DNA from: CAYLMG01 sp964464635
Lineage (GTDB): Bacteria > Planctomycetota > Phycisphaerae > Sedimentisphaerales > Anaerobacaceae
Assembly (NCBI GenBank): GCA_964464635.1
Contig: CAYXGT010000054.1
Coordinates: 1-20,393 of the forward strand
Length of the DNA stretch: 20,393 nt
Reading direction: 5' to 3'
The position numbers were made by a program, and so were the translations under genes. The notes below the pieces were generated by a model. It ran no database searches. It was given only the letters and a program-made list of their open reading frames with translations, and was not told the origin of the DNA. Shown piece after piece: positions 1 to 7,182 of the stretch (positions are counted from its first letter, which is position 1; every line of letters begins with the position of its first letter).

Positions 1-938
1 AGCCAGTTGAGGGCGTCGTCGACGCCGCGGGAGGTATTCAGTACGAGGATGGGCTCGGCCTTGACCTTCTCGCAGAACTGGATGAATTCGTCGGTGCCGA
101 ACTGATATGTGTCGCGGTCGCTCCATTGTTCAATGGGGTGTGGGAGGCGTTTTTCGTGTGGGCCGATGCCGTTCTGCCAGATGTATCGGTTGGCGAACCC
201 GCCGCCGGGCCAGCGGATGGAGGCTGGCTGGAGGTCGGCGACGGCCTTGAGCAGGTCGGGGCGGTAGCCGCCGGTAGCCAGAGCCGAAGCGGAGAAGAGG
301 GATATCTGGTCGATATTGACCGGCCCCGGGGGCGACGAGCTGATCATCAACGTGGAGGCGTCCACGGTACGTGGCGAAGTGAACTCGACGGTGAACTTCT
401 GCCACTGGGCAGTAAGTCCAGTGAAGGTTTTGGTGTAGACCGGCGCGTCACCGTCGTAAAATGTCACCATGACGTTGCCGCTACCGCGTGCGTAGAGCGA
501 GAGCGTGTACTTCTCGCCTTGCTTGAGGGCGATATTCCGCTGGCGGATGCCCGGTGTGGTTGCCGAATCGCCGCCGGCCTCGGCCGAAATACGCACCGAG
601 ACCTCCGCATTGAAGGGATTGTCCCGGTCCACGGAAACTTCGTTGGCGTCGCCCACAAATTCCCAGTTTCGAGGTTGGTTGACGTTGGGAGCGGCTGTGG
701 AACCCCTTCTGGCGCGCCCGCGCCTTCCGGATCCGAGTTCCAGGGTGCCGTTGAGAATCTGGTCGCCCCAGAGCCCGCCGTGGACGGAGTTGAATATGTG
801 TTCGAGGAATTGACCGTAGATGCCGGTGCTGACCGTCTTGGTGGTTTGGACGGTGTGAACAGTAAGCGACAGTTGGGCCTCGGTGGAAGAGATGCCGAGC
901 CCAGCTACAGCCAGTATGAGTGCTACAAGAATATTCAT
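1..938 (-). CDS. GH51 alpha-L-arabinofuranosidase, N-terminal part (cut by left window edge)
   Basis: Retaining exo-enzyme that would remove alpha-L-arabinofuranose side chains from arabinoxylan or arabinan. The frame stays open for 312 codons to the edge. It starts at an ATG preceded by GGAGG ten bases upstream. Residues 1-22 form a signal peptide (MNILVALILAVAGLG, cleaved near STEA-Q). GH51 hallmarks follow: GIYGQFLEHI near residue 39, a glycine/tryptophan segment (GGLWGDQ) near 54, and IRWPGGGFANRYIWQNGIGP near 240-260. Between them, about residues 90-215 read as an inserted CBM4-like beta sandwich, common in this family. An Arg/Gly-rich stretch (GSGRRGRARRG) sits just before that insert. 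The acid/base and nucleophile glutamates lie outside the window. A second GH51 lies at 15.3-17.6 kb and differs in sequence. The family call is secure; arabinoxylan as substrate is inferred from the neighbours. Confidence 0.9.
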   Translation of the reverse strand, partial: MNILVALILAVAGLGISSTEAQLSLTVHTVQTTKTVSTGIYGQFLEHIFNSVHGGLWGDQILNGTLELGSGRRGRARRGSTAAPNVNQPRNWEFVGDANEVSVDRDNPFNAEVSVRISAEAGGDSATTPGIRQRNIALKQGEKYTLSLYARGSGNVMVTFYDGDAPVYTKTFTGLTAQWQKFTVEFTSPRTVDASTLMISSSPPGPVNIDQISLFSASALATGGYRPDLLKAVADLQPASIRWPGGGFANRYIWQNGIGPHEKRLPHPIEQWSDRDTYQFGTDEFIQFCEKVKAEPILVLNTSRGVDDALNW

Positions 939-1322
939 GTGAGTAATGCCTCCCAAAAAAGGTTTATTCTTTAACTATACTATAGAGCAAAGTACCATTT
1001 TTCTTTCATATTTTTATCACATTATTTTGAATGGTTATCGTGCTGTGCTATACTTTATAGGCAAAACGAATATGCTGCAAGATTTATTTCGCTTAGGAGT
1101 TTTATAATAAGGCATGATGCGAGCCTTTCCACTCTTGAAAAAATTTTGTACTCTTGTTTGGATAGTCATACACATGGACTGCGCTTTGAAAAATTCAAAT
1201 TAAAAATCCATCCTCTCGAAAATCCTGAGTTTGAATTCTGAGTACATGGAAGTTAGAAGTATAACAACGTTACAAAAAGTCTTTTTGTTAAAAATTACAA
1301 TTTTTGTTGCTTTCGCAATCTT
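939..1322. other. Intergenic AT-rich stretch with no convincing gene
   Basis: This gap separates the minus-strand GH51 from the plus-strand transposase relic. It is AT-rich and stops are frequent in every frame. It must hold the promoter of the GH51 gene. A TATAGT-type -10 candidate (minus strand, around 980-985) is visible, but no good -35 partner. The right end carries two A/T hairpins, listed separately. Part of it may be an unrecognisably decayed upstream portion of the transposase at 1323-1583. Confidence 0.5.
1273..1305. repeat. Two adjacent A/T-rich hairpins
   Basis: Two perfect short inverted repeats lie side by side: CAAAAA-GTC-TTTTTG at 1273-1287 and AAAAATT-AC-AATTTTT at 1290-1305. 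They precede the transposase relic. Being A/T only, they could be weak bidirectional terminators or chance structure. No function can be assigned from sequence. Confidence 0.35.
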
Positions 1323-1583
1323 CCAATATGTGCATCGCCTTTTCATCCGCAGATCAACGGCAAGACAGCAAGATACTATCGTTCCATTGAGAAATATATC
1401 TTTTTGAATTTCCGGGAAAGCGATTCAGAATTGAAAAATGAAATTGCCAGGTTTGAAATCTGATATAACAATCGACTGTATCATGAGACCATCGTTAATG
1501 TCACCCCTAAAGGTGTTTACTATGGATAATGTGATACGATATCGAAGAAACGGGCCCAACTGGAACAAAAAATCTTGAAATAA
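1323..1583 (+). pseudogene. Transposase relic (rve/DDE integrase-core C-terminal part)
   Basis: One frame reads as the C-terminal third of an IS3/IS481-type DDE transposase. It contains SPFHPQINGKTARYYRSIEK, then ELKNEIARFEI-stop-YNNRLYHETIVNVTPKGVYYG-stop, and a basic tail KKRAQLEQKIL. The family pattern is PFHPQT-GK-ER-HRS, YNN-R-HES--NVTPADVYFGRR. In-frame stops at 1461-1463 (TGA) and 1527-1529 (TAA) break it, and no N-terminal half is recognisable upstream. It is therefore a dead fragment. It lies about 120 bases before the esterase gene and marks the left border of the decayed island. Confidence 0.8.
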
Positions 1584-1689
1584 TAAAAATATAACGATAG
1601 AATAAAACCAACCGGGTGTTAAAACTGTGCCTTACTAAAGGTAAATGTTTCTCGTTTTAGCAAAAGACATGCACTATCAATTTAATATT

Positions 1690-1695
1690 GGAGGT
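1690..1695 (+). promoter_or_regulatory. Shine-Dalgarno of the CE6 esterase (decides the start)
   Basis: GGAGGT lies seven bases before the ATG at 1703. The longer reading from a TTG at 1688 would place this ribosome site inside the coding sequence, so the ATG at 1703, which opens directly into a signal peptide, is preferred. Confidence 0.75.
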
Positions 1696-1702
1696 AATTA
1701 TT

Positions 1703-2584
1703 ATGAAAATGAAACAGAGATTGTTTTTACTGGCAGTATTAATCTTGTTGACTACGAACGCTTTTGCCGGTCCGGATCCGAATTTCTACGTCTTTCTGTG
1801 TTTCGGACAATCAAATATGGAAGGCCCTCCAGGAATTGAAGAACAGGACAGGACAGTCGATAAACGCTTTCAGGTACTGGCAGCTGTTGATTTTCCGAAC
1901 ATAGGCAGAACAAAGGGTAATTGGTACGATGCTGTTCCTCCTTTGTGCCGAGGAAATACCGGTCTTTGCCCTGCCGATTATTTTGGTAGAACAATGGTCG
2001 CTAACCTTCCGGAAGATATCAGAGTAGGCGTTGTTAATGTTTCGGTAGCCGGCTGCAAAATTGAGCTGTTCGACAAAGATAACTTTCAGGAGTATGCTTC
2101 GACGGCTGCACCGTGGATGAAAAACATTATCAAGGAATACGACGGAAATCCCTATCAGTATCTTGTGGACATGGCAAAATTGGCTCAGAAAGATGGCGTT
2201 ATCAAGGGAATTCTGTTGCATCAGGGAGAGTCAAACACGAATGACAAGGAATGGCCAAAGAAAGTTAAAGGCATTTATGACAATCTGATCAAAGACTTGA
2301 ATCTCAAGGCCGAAGAAGTGCCCCTGCTCGCAGGCGAACTCGTGAATGCTGATCAGGAAGGCGCTTGTGCAAGTATGAATTCAATTATCGCAGAACTGCC
2401 GAAAACAATTCCCAATTCATATATCATTTCTTCGAAGGGGTGCACAAGCCGTCCGGACCATCTGCATTTCAATACGGCAGGCTTCAGAGAGTTCGGAAAG
2501 CGATATGCAGAGAAAATGCTTTCATTGCTGGGTTATAAGATTACCAAACCTAAACAATCTGATACACAACTTGTAGTACCTTAA
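1703..2584 (+). CDS. Secreted CE6-type acetylxylan esterase (SGNH / sialate O-acetylesterase superfamily)
   Basis: Predicted to remove O-acetyl groups from xylan outside the cytoplasm. The 293-residue protein begins with a signal peptide (MKMKQRLFLLAVLILLTTNAFAG). The SGNH blocks are present: FLCFGQSNMEG with the nucleophile Ser37, NVSVAGCKIELF near 112-123 carrying the oxyanion region, HQGESNTND at 173-181, and PDHLHFNTAGF at 251-261 with Asp252 and His255. The length is normal for a single-domain CE6/DUF303 enzyme. It is the only confident plus-strand gene. It converges on a dead CE15 gene whose readable end overlaps its stop codon. Base composition is visibly more AT-rich than in the genes beyond 13 kb, suggesting a different origin. 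Another deacetylated ester substrate is possible, but the xylan context favours acetylxylan. Confidence 0.85.
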   Translation: MKMKQRLFLLAVLILLTTNAFAGPDPNFYVFLCFGQSNMEGPPGIEEQDRTVDKRFQVLAAVDFPNIGRTKGNWYDAVPPLCRGNTGLCPADYFGRTMVANLPEDIRVGVVNVSVAGCKIELFDKDNFQEYASTAAPWMKNIIKEYDGNPYQYLVDMAKLAQKDGVIKGILLHQGESNTNDKEWPKKVKGIYDNLIKDLNLKAEEVPLLAGELVNADQEGACASMNSIIAELPKTIPNSYIISSKGCTSRPDHLHFNTAGFREFGKRYAEKMLSLLGYKITKPKQSDTQLVVP

Positions 2585-3163
2585 GCCCAGCACCATGATC
2601 GTCCTGAAAAGTTAAAGCCAAATTCCATTATCAGCGGTACAGGCTTTTGGACTCCCGGCAGGTGTGCCAACCGTTAGCTGAATCGCTACTTCGATTGCAG
2701 GAAAAGATGAATTATCGACAATCCCCTCAAGCTGTTTAATTTTTACAGGAAAGTCACCGCCCATTGCACTTTTTACACTTATCACCTTCCAGTTTACCGA
2801 AGGAATATTATCCGGCAGTCTGCCATAGATTTCACGGTCGAATAATTCTTTAATCTCGGTCCGCCTTATGTGCTATTGCTCAGGTGTTGTCACTTTTGAT
2901 CCATCGCTAAATTGCAGTGGATTTGGAAGGAAATACGTCTGCACTTTCGCTTTGTCTGTATTGGCGGCATTTTGTGCGTCAGGATTGCCGGAGGGCCCCG
3001 GCCGGATGGATGATATGCCCAGTTTTCTCATCATCAGTTTGTGGTCAGCATTCGTCAACCTGTTAATGGTGTCTCTTTCTTGTCGGGATAACTGTGCAAA
3101 CACAGGGGACGCTGCCAAAATACATATCGGAATCAGGATCATTGGTTTAATCGTTGTGTTCAT
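2581..3163 (-). pseudogene. Dead CE15 glucuronoyl esterase, N-terminal fragment
   Basis: CE15 enzymes cleave the ester between lignin alcohols and 4-O-methyl-glucuronate on xylan. A signal peptide (MNTTIKPMILIPICILAASPVFAQ) is followed by family-like sequence: DHKLMMRKLGI, RPGPSGNPDAQNAAN, then TPEQ-stop-HIRRTEIKELFDREIYGRLP and NIPSVNWKV. The TAG at 2873-2875 sits where the family has a tryptophan (TGG), so it looks like a point nonsense mutation. The same frame stays readable to about 2650. A frameshift near 2630-2650 then moves the conserved PLIMEFGFNFSGRSW segment into another frame, ending at 2581. The remaining two-thirds, with the catalytic Ser (GCSRxG motif), acidic residue and His, is absent. 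The deletion junction coincides with the stop of the CE6 gene. The family call is from recalled family patterns. Confidence 0.75.
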
Positions 3164-3279
3164 TTTATCAGCGAATAGTCCTTATTTGGGAATTCAACCT
3201 GAGATTTCCCAAATACGTGTTTAAAAAACACGACTGACTCCTTAAACTGAGCACTGTGATTACGTCTTTTGTTCTTCAT
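3160..3279 (-). pseudogene. IS3-family OrfA relic (N-terminus only)
   Basis: A 39-codon frame opens MKNKRRNHSAQFKESVVFF, matching the usual start of IS3-family OrfA helix-turn-helix proteins (basic start, then HS-EFK-KVAL). After about 15 residues the resemblance is lost. The frame ends in TGA overlapping the ATG of the dead CE15 gene (ATGA). A ribosome site (AGGAG) precedes its ATG. It is truncated and surely inactive. Upstream sequence resembles the terminal repeat of the same element. Confidence 0.6.
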
Positions 3280-3324
3280 AAATTTATCTCCTGAAACTGT
3301 TATCATCTCAGGCGATAAATCCAC

Positions 3325-3356
3325 CTTAATTATGCGCCCAGTTTATGGGGAGTATT
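3325..3356 (-). mobile_element. Probable IS3-type terminal repeat
   Basis: On the minus strand this reads ACTCCCCATAAACTGGGCGC followed by an AATTAAGGTGG segment. That is close to the left ends of IS3-group elements, which commonly run CCCCATAAACTGGACAC then TTAAGGTG. It lies about 50 bases before the OrfA relic, the expected spacing. The partner right end was not found. Confidence 0.45.
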
Positions 3357-3509
3357 ATAAGTTTACAACTGGCGACTGACGCATTTTCGACGCACGCTGA
3401 AATCGTAAATCACACCAATCATCCTTATTAAAACCAATCCTGACGATATGCAAGTCCATAATATGCCTATTTGGGCTTTCTATTAATGTCAACTTATTCA
3501 TCTTACATC

Positions 3510-4027
3510 TCATGCGGCCCTCCCATAGTATTTCAGAAGCCCGCCGGGCCGCTCCCGGCAGATGATTTCACCAGTGCCCTGAGAAGGTGGTTCAATGATT
3601 TCATTGTTCAGACCTTGGTGAAGGCGTTCAGTATGGTAATGCTTCATATATTCCTTTATGAGATACTCCAGATGACGCTCTCCTAAGATCAACATCCGGT
3701 TCAGACATTCGTATTTATCGACCTTCCATTATTAAATGGAACATTTCCACGAAAATAAAGTAATGATGTCATTCCCGCGAAAGCGGGAATCCGGCAGTTT
3801 ACTCAGCGTTTTTTGGACTCCTGCCTGCGCGGGAGTGACAACCTGTTTGTTCCTTTTATTTTTCAAACATCAATAATGCTTCTGACAAATCTTTCTACAA
3901 TAGGATTCAAATGAGGTGCCATTGGCAAAGTACGTATAGTTTTAACACCAGAGTCCCTCAGAATCCGCCTGGGGTTTTGGTCGCGACATTGAACAACCCA
4001 AACCGGTATCCACTCTTTTGTCTTCAT
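3510..4027 (-). pseudogene. IS481-like transposase relic, split by a hairpin repeat
   Basis: Two pieces of one DDE transposase are readable in order on the minus strand. The first (4027-3863) gives RDSGVKTIRTLPMAPHLNP then IVERFVRSI and a stop. The second (about 3728-3510) continues KYECLNRMLILGERHLEYLI, HYHTERLHQGLNN and the family-typical tail GGLLKYYGRAA-stop. In intact relatives RFVRSI is followed directly by K-ECLNR, so about 150 bases (roughly 3720-3868) look inserted. The insert contains the hairpin repeat at 3768-3839. The N-terminal half is missing. The first 20 residues of the first piece (MKTKEWIPVWVV) are not family-like. Confidence 0.75.
3768..3839. repeat. REP/MITE-like inverted repeat with nested hairpin
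   Basis: The outer arms are GTCATTCCCGCG...GGAATCC and the imperfect complement GGACTCCTGCC...GGAGTGAC. The left arm itself folds perfectly as ATTCCCGC-GAAA-GCGGGAAT (3771-3790). This arrangement is a widespread class of dispersed bacterial repeat. AT-rich flanks on both sides (GAAAATAAAG and GAAAAATAAAAGG as inverted copies) suggest the mobile unit is longer than the palindrome. It interrupts the IS481-like relic. Confidence 0.7.
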
Positions 4028-4201
4028 TCTATTTTCCTTACTTTGTCATTTTTTTATTTCAACGCCTAAAGCAATCTAAACTGCCTGTGTACAGTACCTT
4101 ATTCCAATTCCTCTTTCCCTCCCGACATCCCAGCGGGGACATTGTCCCGATCAATACCCATCAAACCCGGCCCAACCCGTTTCCAGGTCAGGCCAAGGGG
4201 T
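4028..4201. other. Intergenic stretch downstream of GH115
   Basis: No coding sequence is recognised. On the minus strand, downstream of the GH115 stop, there is one short perfect hairpin (GGGAC-AAT-GTCCC at 4136-4148). It lacks a T-run, so it is not a convincing intrinsic terminator. Confidence 0.35.
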
Positions 4202-6832
4202 CTACTGCCTTTCGTAGGGACTTTCTGGCATCTTCAAATGGGTTTGTTCATATCCACCGCAATCGACGATGACCTTGTGGAATACCATCCCGGGATCGAG
4301 CGGCCGCAGCACGAGGGTATGGAGCCCGTCCCTGGCCTCGGACAGTTTCAGTGTCGTTTCAACCTCGTTAATGCGCGCAGCGGCCGTCGGATACATCCTG
4401 CTGTAGTTGTGCTCCCAAGTCAATTGGTCGTTGATCTGCCACGACTTTTCCTCGCCGCCCTCGAAACCGGCGGCGATGCTGTGCGCCCCCTTCTTGAAGG
4501 GTAAAGTGCTGTCGAAAATAATCCGAACCTTCACTGTATCCGCCTTCGTGTTCAGCTTCATCTTGTAGACAAGAGCTGCTCTGTCTACGCTTTCAGTATA
4601 GGGCATGAGCGAAAGACCTGAAAGCGTCCGACCCAGGTCGGGAATCACCGTCCAGGATGTCTTGTCGCTGTTTTTGCCCATGAAGTAATGTTCGGCTTCC
4701 ATCACTACGACACCACATTTCTCCGTGAAAACATAACCGCCGCTCCGTGCTTCTTCCGGTGAAACACGCCGTACTCCGGGCATGATGTCTCTCCCGCCTC
4801 TGGGCGCGTCCCACGAGGTGTATCCGATGTGCACCTGATCCATCATATGGTTCCATTTACCGCCGGCGATGTTATGGTTGTAGTCATAGCAGAGTTCGGC
4901 ATCCCGCTCGAAGCAATATTCGACGCGGTCCGCCCAGAAGTTGGCTTTTAAATCACCTTCAGCGGCCAACCTGCGGTTCATCGCCGCGGCATAATACATC
5001 TCATAGAGGTTCGCCATGGCCTGCACGGGGAAAAGCACCAGTTCCTTGTAAGCAGCCTTACTGTCGTCAGGGATCGTCGCGAACTGCCGGAGAGCATAAG
5101 CTTCCAGGGCGAGGTATTCATTCCTGACCTGTTCAAACTCGCCGCTTCTGAGGTTGTAGGTCTTGTCGTTGAGCATTTCGGCAGTAACGCGGCTGTTATA
5201 CTTGCAGTACGCATTCAGGATGCGGGCGGCTTCTTCAGCTTGTTCCTCACCGAACTGCTGCGCACAGAATTGGCGGGTGTAGTCGTAAAGATTTTCCGCA
5301 CTGAAGGCCTTCGGATTCCACGCCATGGCTAAGAAGAACGACATGGGATACTCCATGGGCTTCAGGTCGCCGACGTTGAGAATCCAGATTTTGTCTACGC
5401 CGTAATCATAGGTAAGCTGTAGCTGCTCCCACATGTGGGGAATCTGAGTCATATTAAGCCACTGATACGAGCGCGGCGCCCCGTGGTAGTCAACATGGTA
5501 GTAGATTCCGTAACCACCGGTATGTCTTTTCCCGTTCAGCTCGGGAAGACGCCGGATATCGCCCCAATTATCGTCGCACAACACGATGATCATATCGTCG
5601 GGAATCCTCATCCCCTGATCGTAGTACTCCAGCACCTCGTTGTAGAGTGCCCATATCTGGGGTGTTTCAGAAGCGGGCTTGCCCGTCACATCCTCAATAA
5701 TCTTGCGCTGGTCAGCCATGATGCGTTCAAGCAGCCTGAAGTTGGCTTCCGCGCTGCCGGCGTCATCCATGGGCTTGTCGCCATCACCGCGCATGCCCAT
5801 GGTGATGATGTTTTCGTAGTTTTTATTGCGTTCAAGACCATCTTTCCAAAATTTCTTGAGCCCCTCCTCATTGGTAAGATAGTTCCACTGGCCATTGCCG
5901 TAGTTCCTCCTGTGTTTGCCCCACTCCGCCTGGGCGCGCATCATGGGTTCATGGTGGGATGTCCCCATAACGATGCCATACTCATCGGCCAGACGGGGAT
6001 TTTCAGAATCATCCTCGTTGAAAGCCTTTCCCCACATGGCAGGCCATAGGTAGTTGCCGCGCAGACGCAGGATCAGCTCGAACATGTGGGCATACATCTT
6101 GGAGTTGATGCCGCCGAACTTCTCCCGGGCCCACGGCCCAAAACAAGGCTCCTCGTCGTTGATGAAAATCCCACGGTATTTCACGGCAGGTTCGCCCGAA
6201 ACGTACCGGCCGGGGATAATGTAGGCTTCGGTACGCTTTTTCGGGGGCACGTCGGCCCACCAGTACCAAGGCGAGACGCCGAGCTGTTCGGAAAGCTCGT
6301 AGATACCATAGATCGTGCCACGCTTATTACTGCCCGCAATGACCAGCGCCAGGTCGCTACCGGGCGAGGGCTCATCGATGGTGGCGATGACAAAACTTTC
6401 CCACTTTCCCTTGAGACCGGCAGCATCGAGCTTGCCGGAAGCGACAAGGCCGTCAATCATCTCGCTCTTGCCCAAGGTACCAATGATAACGGGGTATCTG
6501 GAGGCGGGACGGCTGGTGGAAAGCTGGGGCTTCTTGCCTGTAACGCGCTCAACATCCATTTGCAGGTCGCCGATCGCACGGATAACGCCATTGTAGTCGT
6601 TTGTATCGTACCAAAGGGGCGCGACCAGACCGGAAGCCACTACAGGGAAGGCTCCGGGCTGCGCCTTCTCGCTCACCAGGTTTTGCGACAGGCCCAACCC
6701 CGCTTGAACGGGAACGGCGAGAAAAAGGAGAATGGCAAAGCCCTTGAACAACAAAGATTGCTTCATTCCATGACCATTATTTGAGCGGAATGCAGTGATT
6801 ATTTTGCTTCTCAGCACCTTTTCCAGTTTCAT
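4202..6832 (-). CDS. GH115 xylan alpha-1,2-glucuronidase
   Basis: Inverting exo-enzyme that removes alpha-1,2-linked (4-O-methyl)glucuronic acid from internal and terminal xylose of xylan. 876 residues, normal for the family. The ATG has AAGGA seven bases upstream. A basic 22-residue leader precedes a hydrophobic segment (LLFKGFAILLFLAVPVQAG), so the signal peptide is long; the internal Met23 is an alternative start but has no ribosome site. Family signatures are seen in order: KYRGIFINDEEP at 218-229, LRGNYLWPAMW at 257-267, GTSHHEPM at 290-297, MGMRGDGD at 345-352, YNEVLEYYD at 397-405 and LCDDNWGDIRRLP at 418-430. The conserved pocket acids fall in the last two. The C-terminal region (about 690-870) contains a beta-rich domain typical of GH115. 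It neighbours the dead CE15 gene, which acts on the same glucuronate branch. Confidence 0.95.
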   Translation of the reverse strand: MKLEKVLRSKIITAFRSNNGHGMKQSLLFKGFAILLFLAVPVQAGLGLSQNLVSEKAQPGAFPVVASGLVAPLWYDTNDYNGVIRAIGDLQMDVERVTGKKPQLSTSRPASRYPVIIGTLGKSEMIDGLVASGKLDAAGLKGKWESFVIATIDEPSPGSDLALVIAGSNKRGTIYGIYELSEQLGVSPWYWWADVPPKKRTEAYIIPGRYVSGEPAVKYRGIFINDEEPCFGPWAREKFGGINSKMYAHMFELILRLRGNYLWPAMWGKAFNEDDSENPRLADEYGIVMGTSHHEPMMRAQAEWGKHRRNYGNGQWNYLTNEEGLKKFWKDGLERNKNYENIITMGMRGDGDKPMDDAGSAEANFRLLERIMADQRKIIEDVTGKPASETPQIWALYNEVLEYYDQGMRIPDDMIIVLCDDNWGDIRRLPELNGKRHTGGYGIYYHVDYHGAPRSYQWLNMTQIPHMWEQLQLTYDYGVDKIWILNVGDLKPMEYPMSFFLAMAWNPKAFSAENLYDYTRQFCAQQFGEEQAEEAARILNAYCKYNSRVTAEMLNDKTYNLRSGEFEQVRNEYLALEAYALRQFATIPDDSKAAYKELVLFPVQAMANLYEMYYAAAMNRRLAAEGDLKANFWADRVEYCFERDAELCYDYNHNIAGGKWNHMMDQVHIGYTSWDAPRGGRDIMPGVRRVSPEEARSGGYVFTEKCGVVVMEAEHYFMGKNSDKTSWTVIPDLGRTLSGLSLMPYTESVDRAALVYKMKLNTKADTVKVRIIFDSTLPFKKGAHSIAAGFEGGEEKSWQINDQLTWEHNYSRMYPTAAARINEVETTLKLSEARDGLHTLVLRPLDPGMVFHKVIVDCGGYEQTHLKMPESPYERQ

Positions 6833-7182
6833 GACTTATTCCTTAATAAATGGTTCTCGATTGTTCGCAACGCCAACCATTCTACGAATGAATGGAAGGA
6901 ACACCGATTTTCCATGCCAGTTTTTTCGCAAGCATCCACATACACATCCCAAATCAGAATATCCTTCAGAATTGTCTAAGGTCGAGTCTGCATTTTTATC
7001 ACCCAAAATATTAATCTATTTGTTACTGAGGGGAGATATTATAGGTGAAAATGCTGTAAGAGTCGACTATAATTATAAAATCAAGATCGATTTAAGTTAA
7101 TGAAGTTGAAGCTTTTATAGTCCAGATGAATAAGTTGACATTACACCCTACGTCCTCTAATAGACGACCAGATGGAGATAGC
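6833..7182. other. Intergenic region between GH43 and GH115
   Basis: 350 AT-rich bases with no credible coding frame on either strand. It should hold the GH115 promoter. On the minus strand a TATAAT followed by ATCTCCCC lies at about 7030-7043. This resembles the sequences at the edges of the IS relics near 3350 and 8690, so it could be either a -10 box or another element edge. A short hairpin (CATTC-TAC-GAATG, 6878-6890) is seen, with no known role. Confidence 0.4.

Noticed and set aside
126..974. 282-codon plus-strand frame
   Set aside because: It is the complement of the GH51 gene, whose minus-strand frame has a signal peptide and clear family motifs; the plus-strand reading has no domain-like features.
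2868..3224. 118-codon plus-strand frame in the island
   Set aside because: It lies opposite the CE15 relic, whose minus-strand reading matches a known family with a signal peptide; the plus-strand frame resembles nothing.
4136..4148. GGGAC-AAT-GTCCC as GH115 terminator
   Set aside because: Five-base-pair stem without a following T-run; too weak to call.
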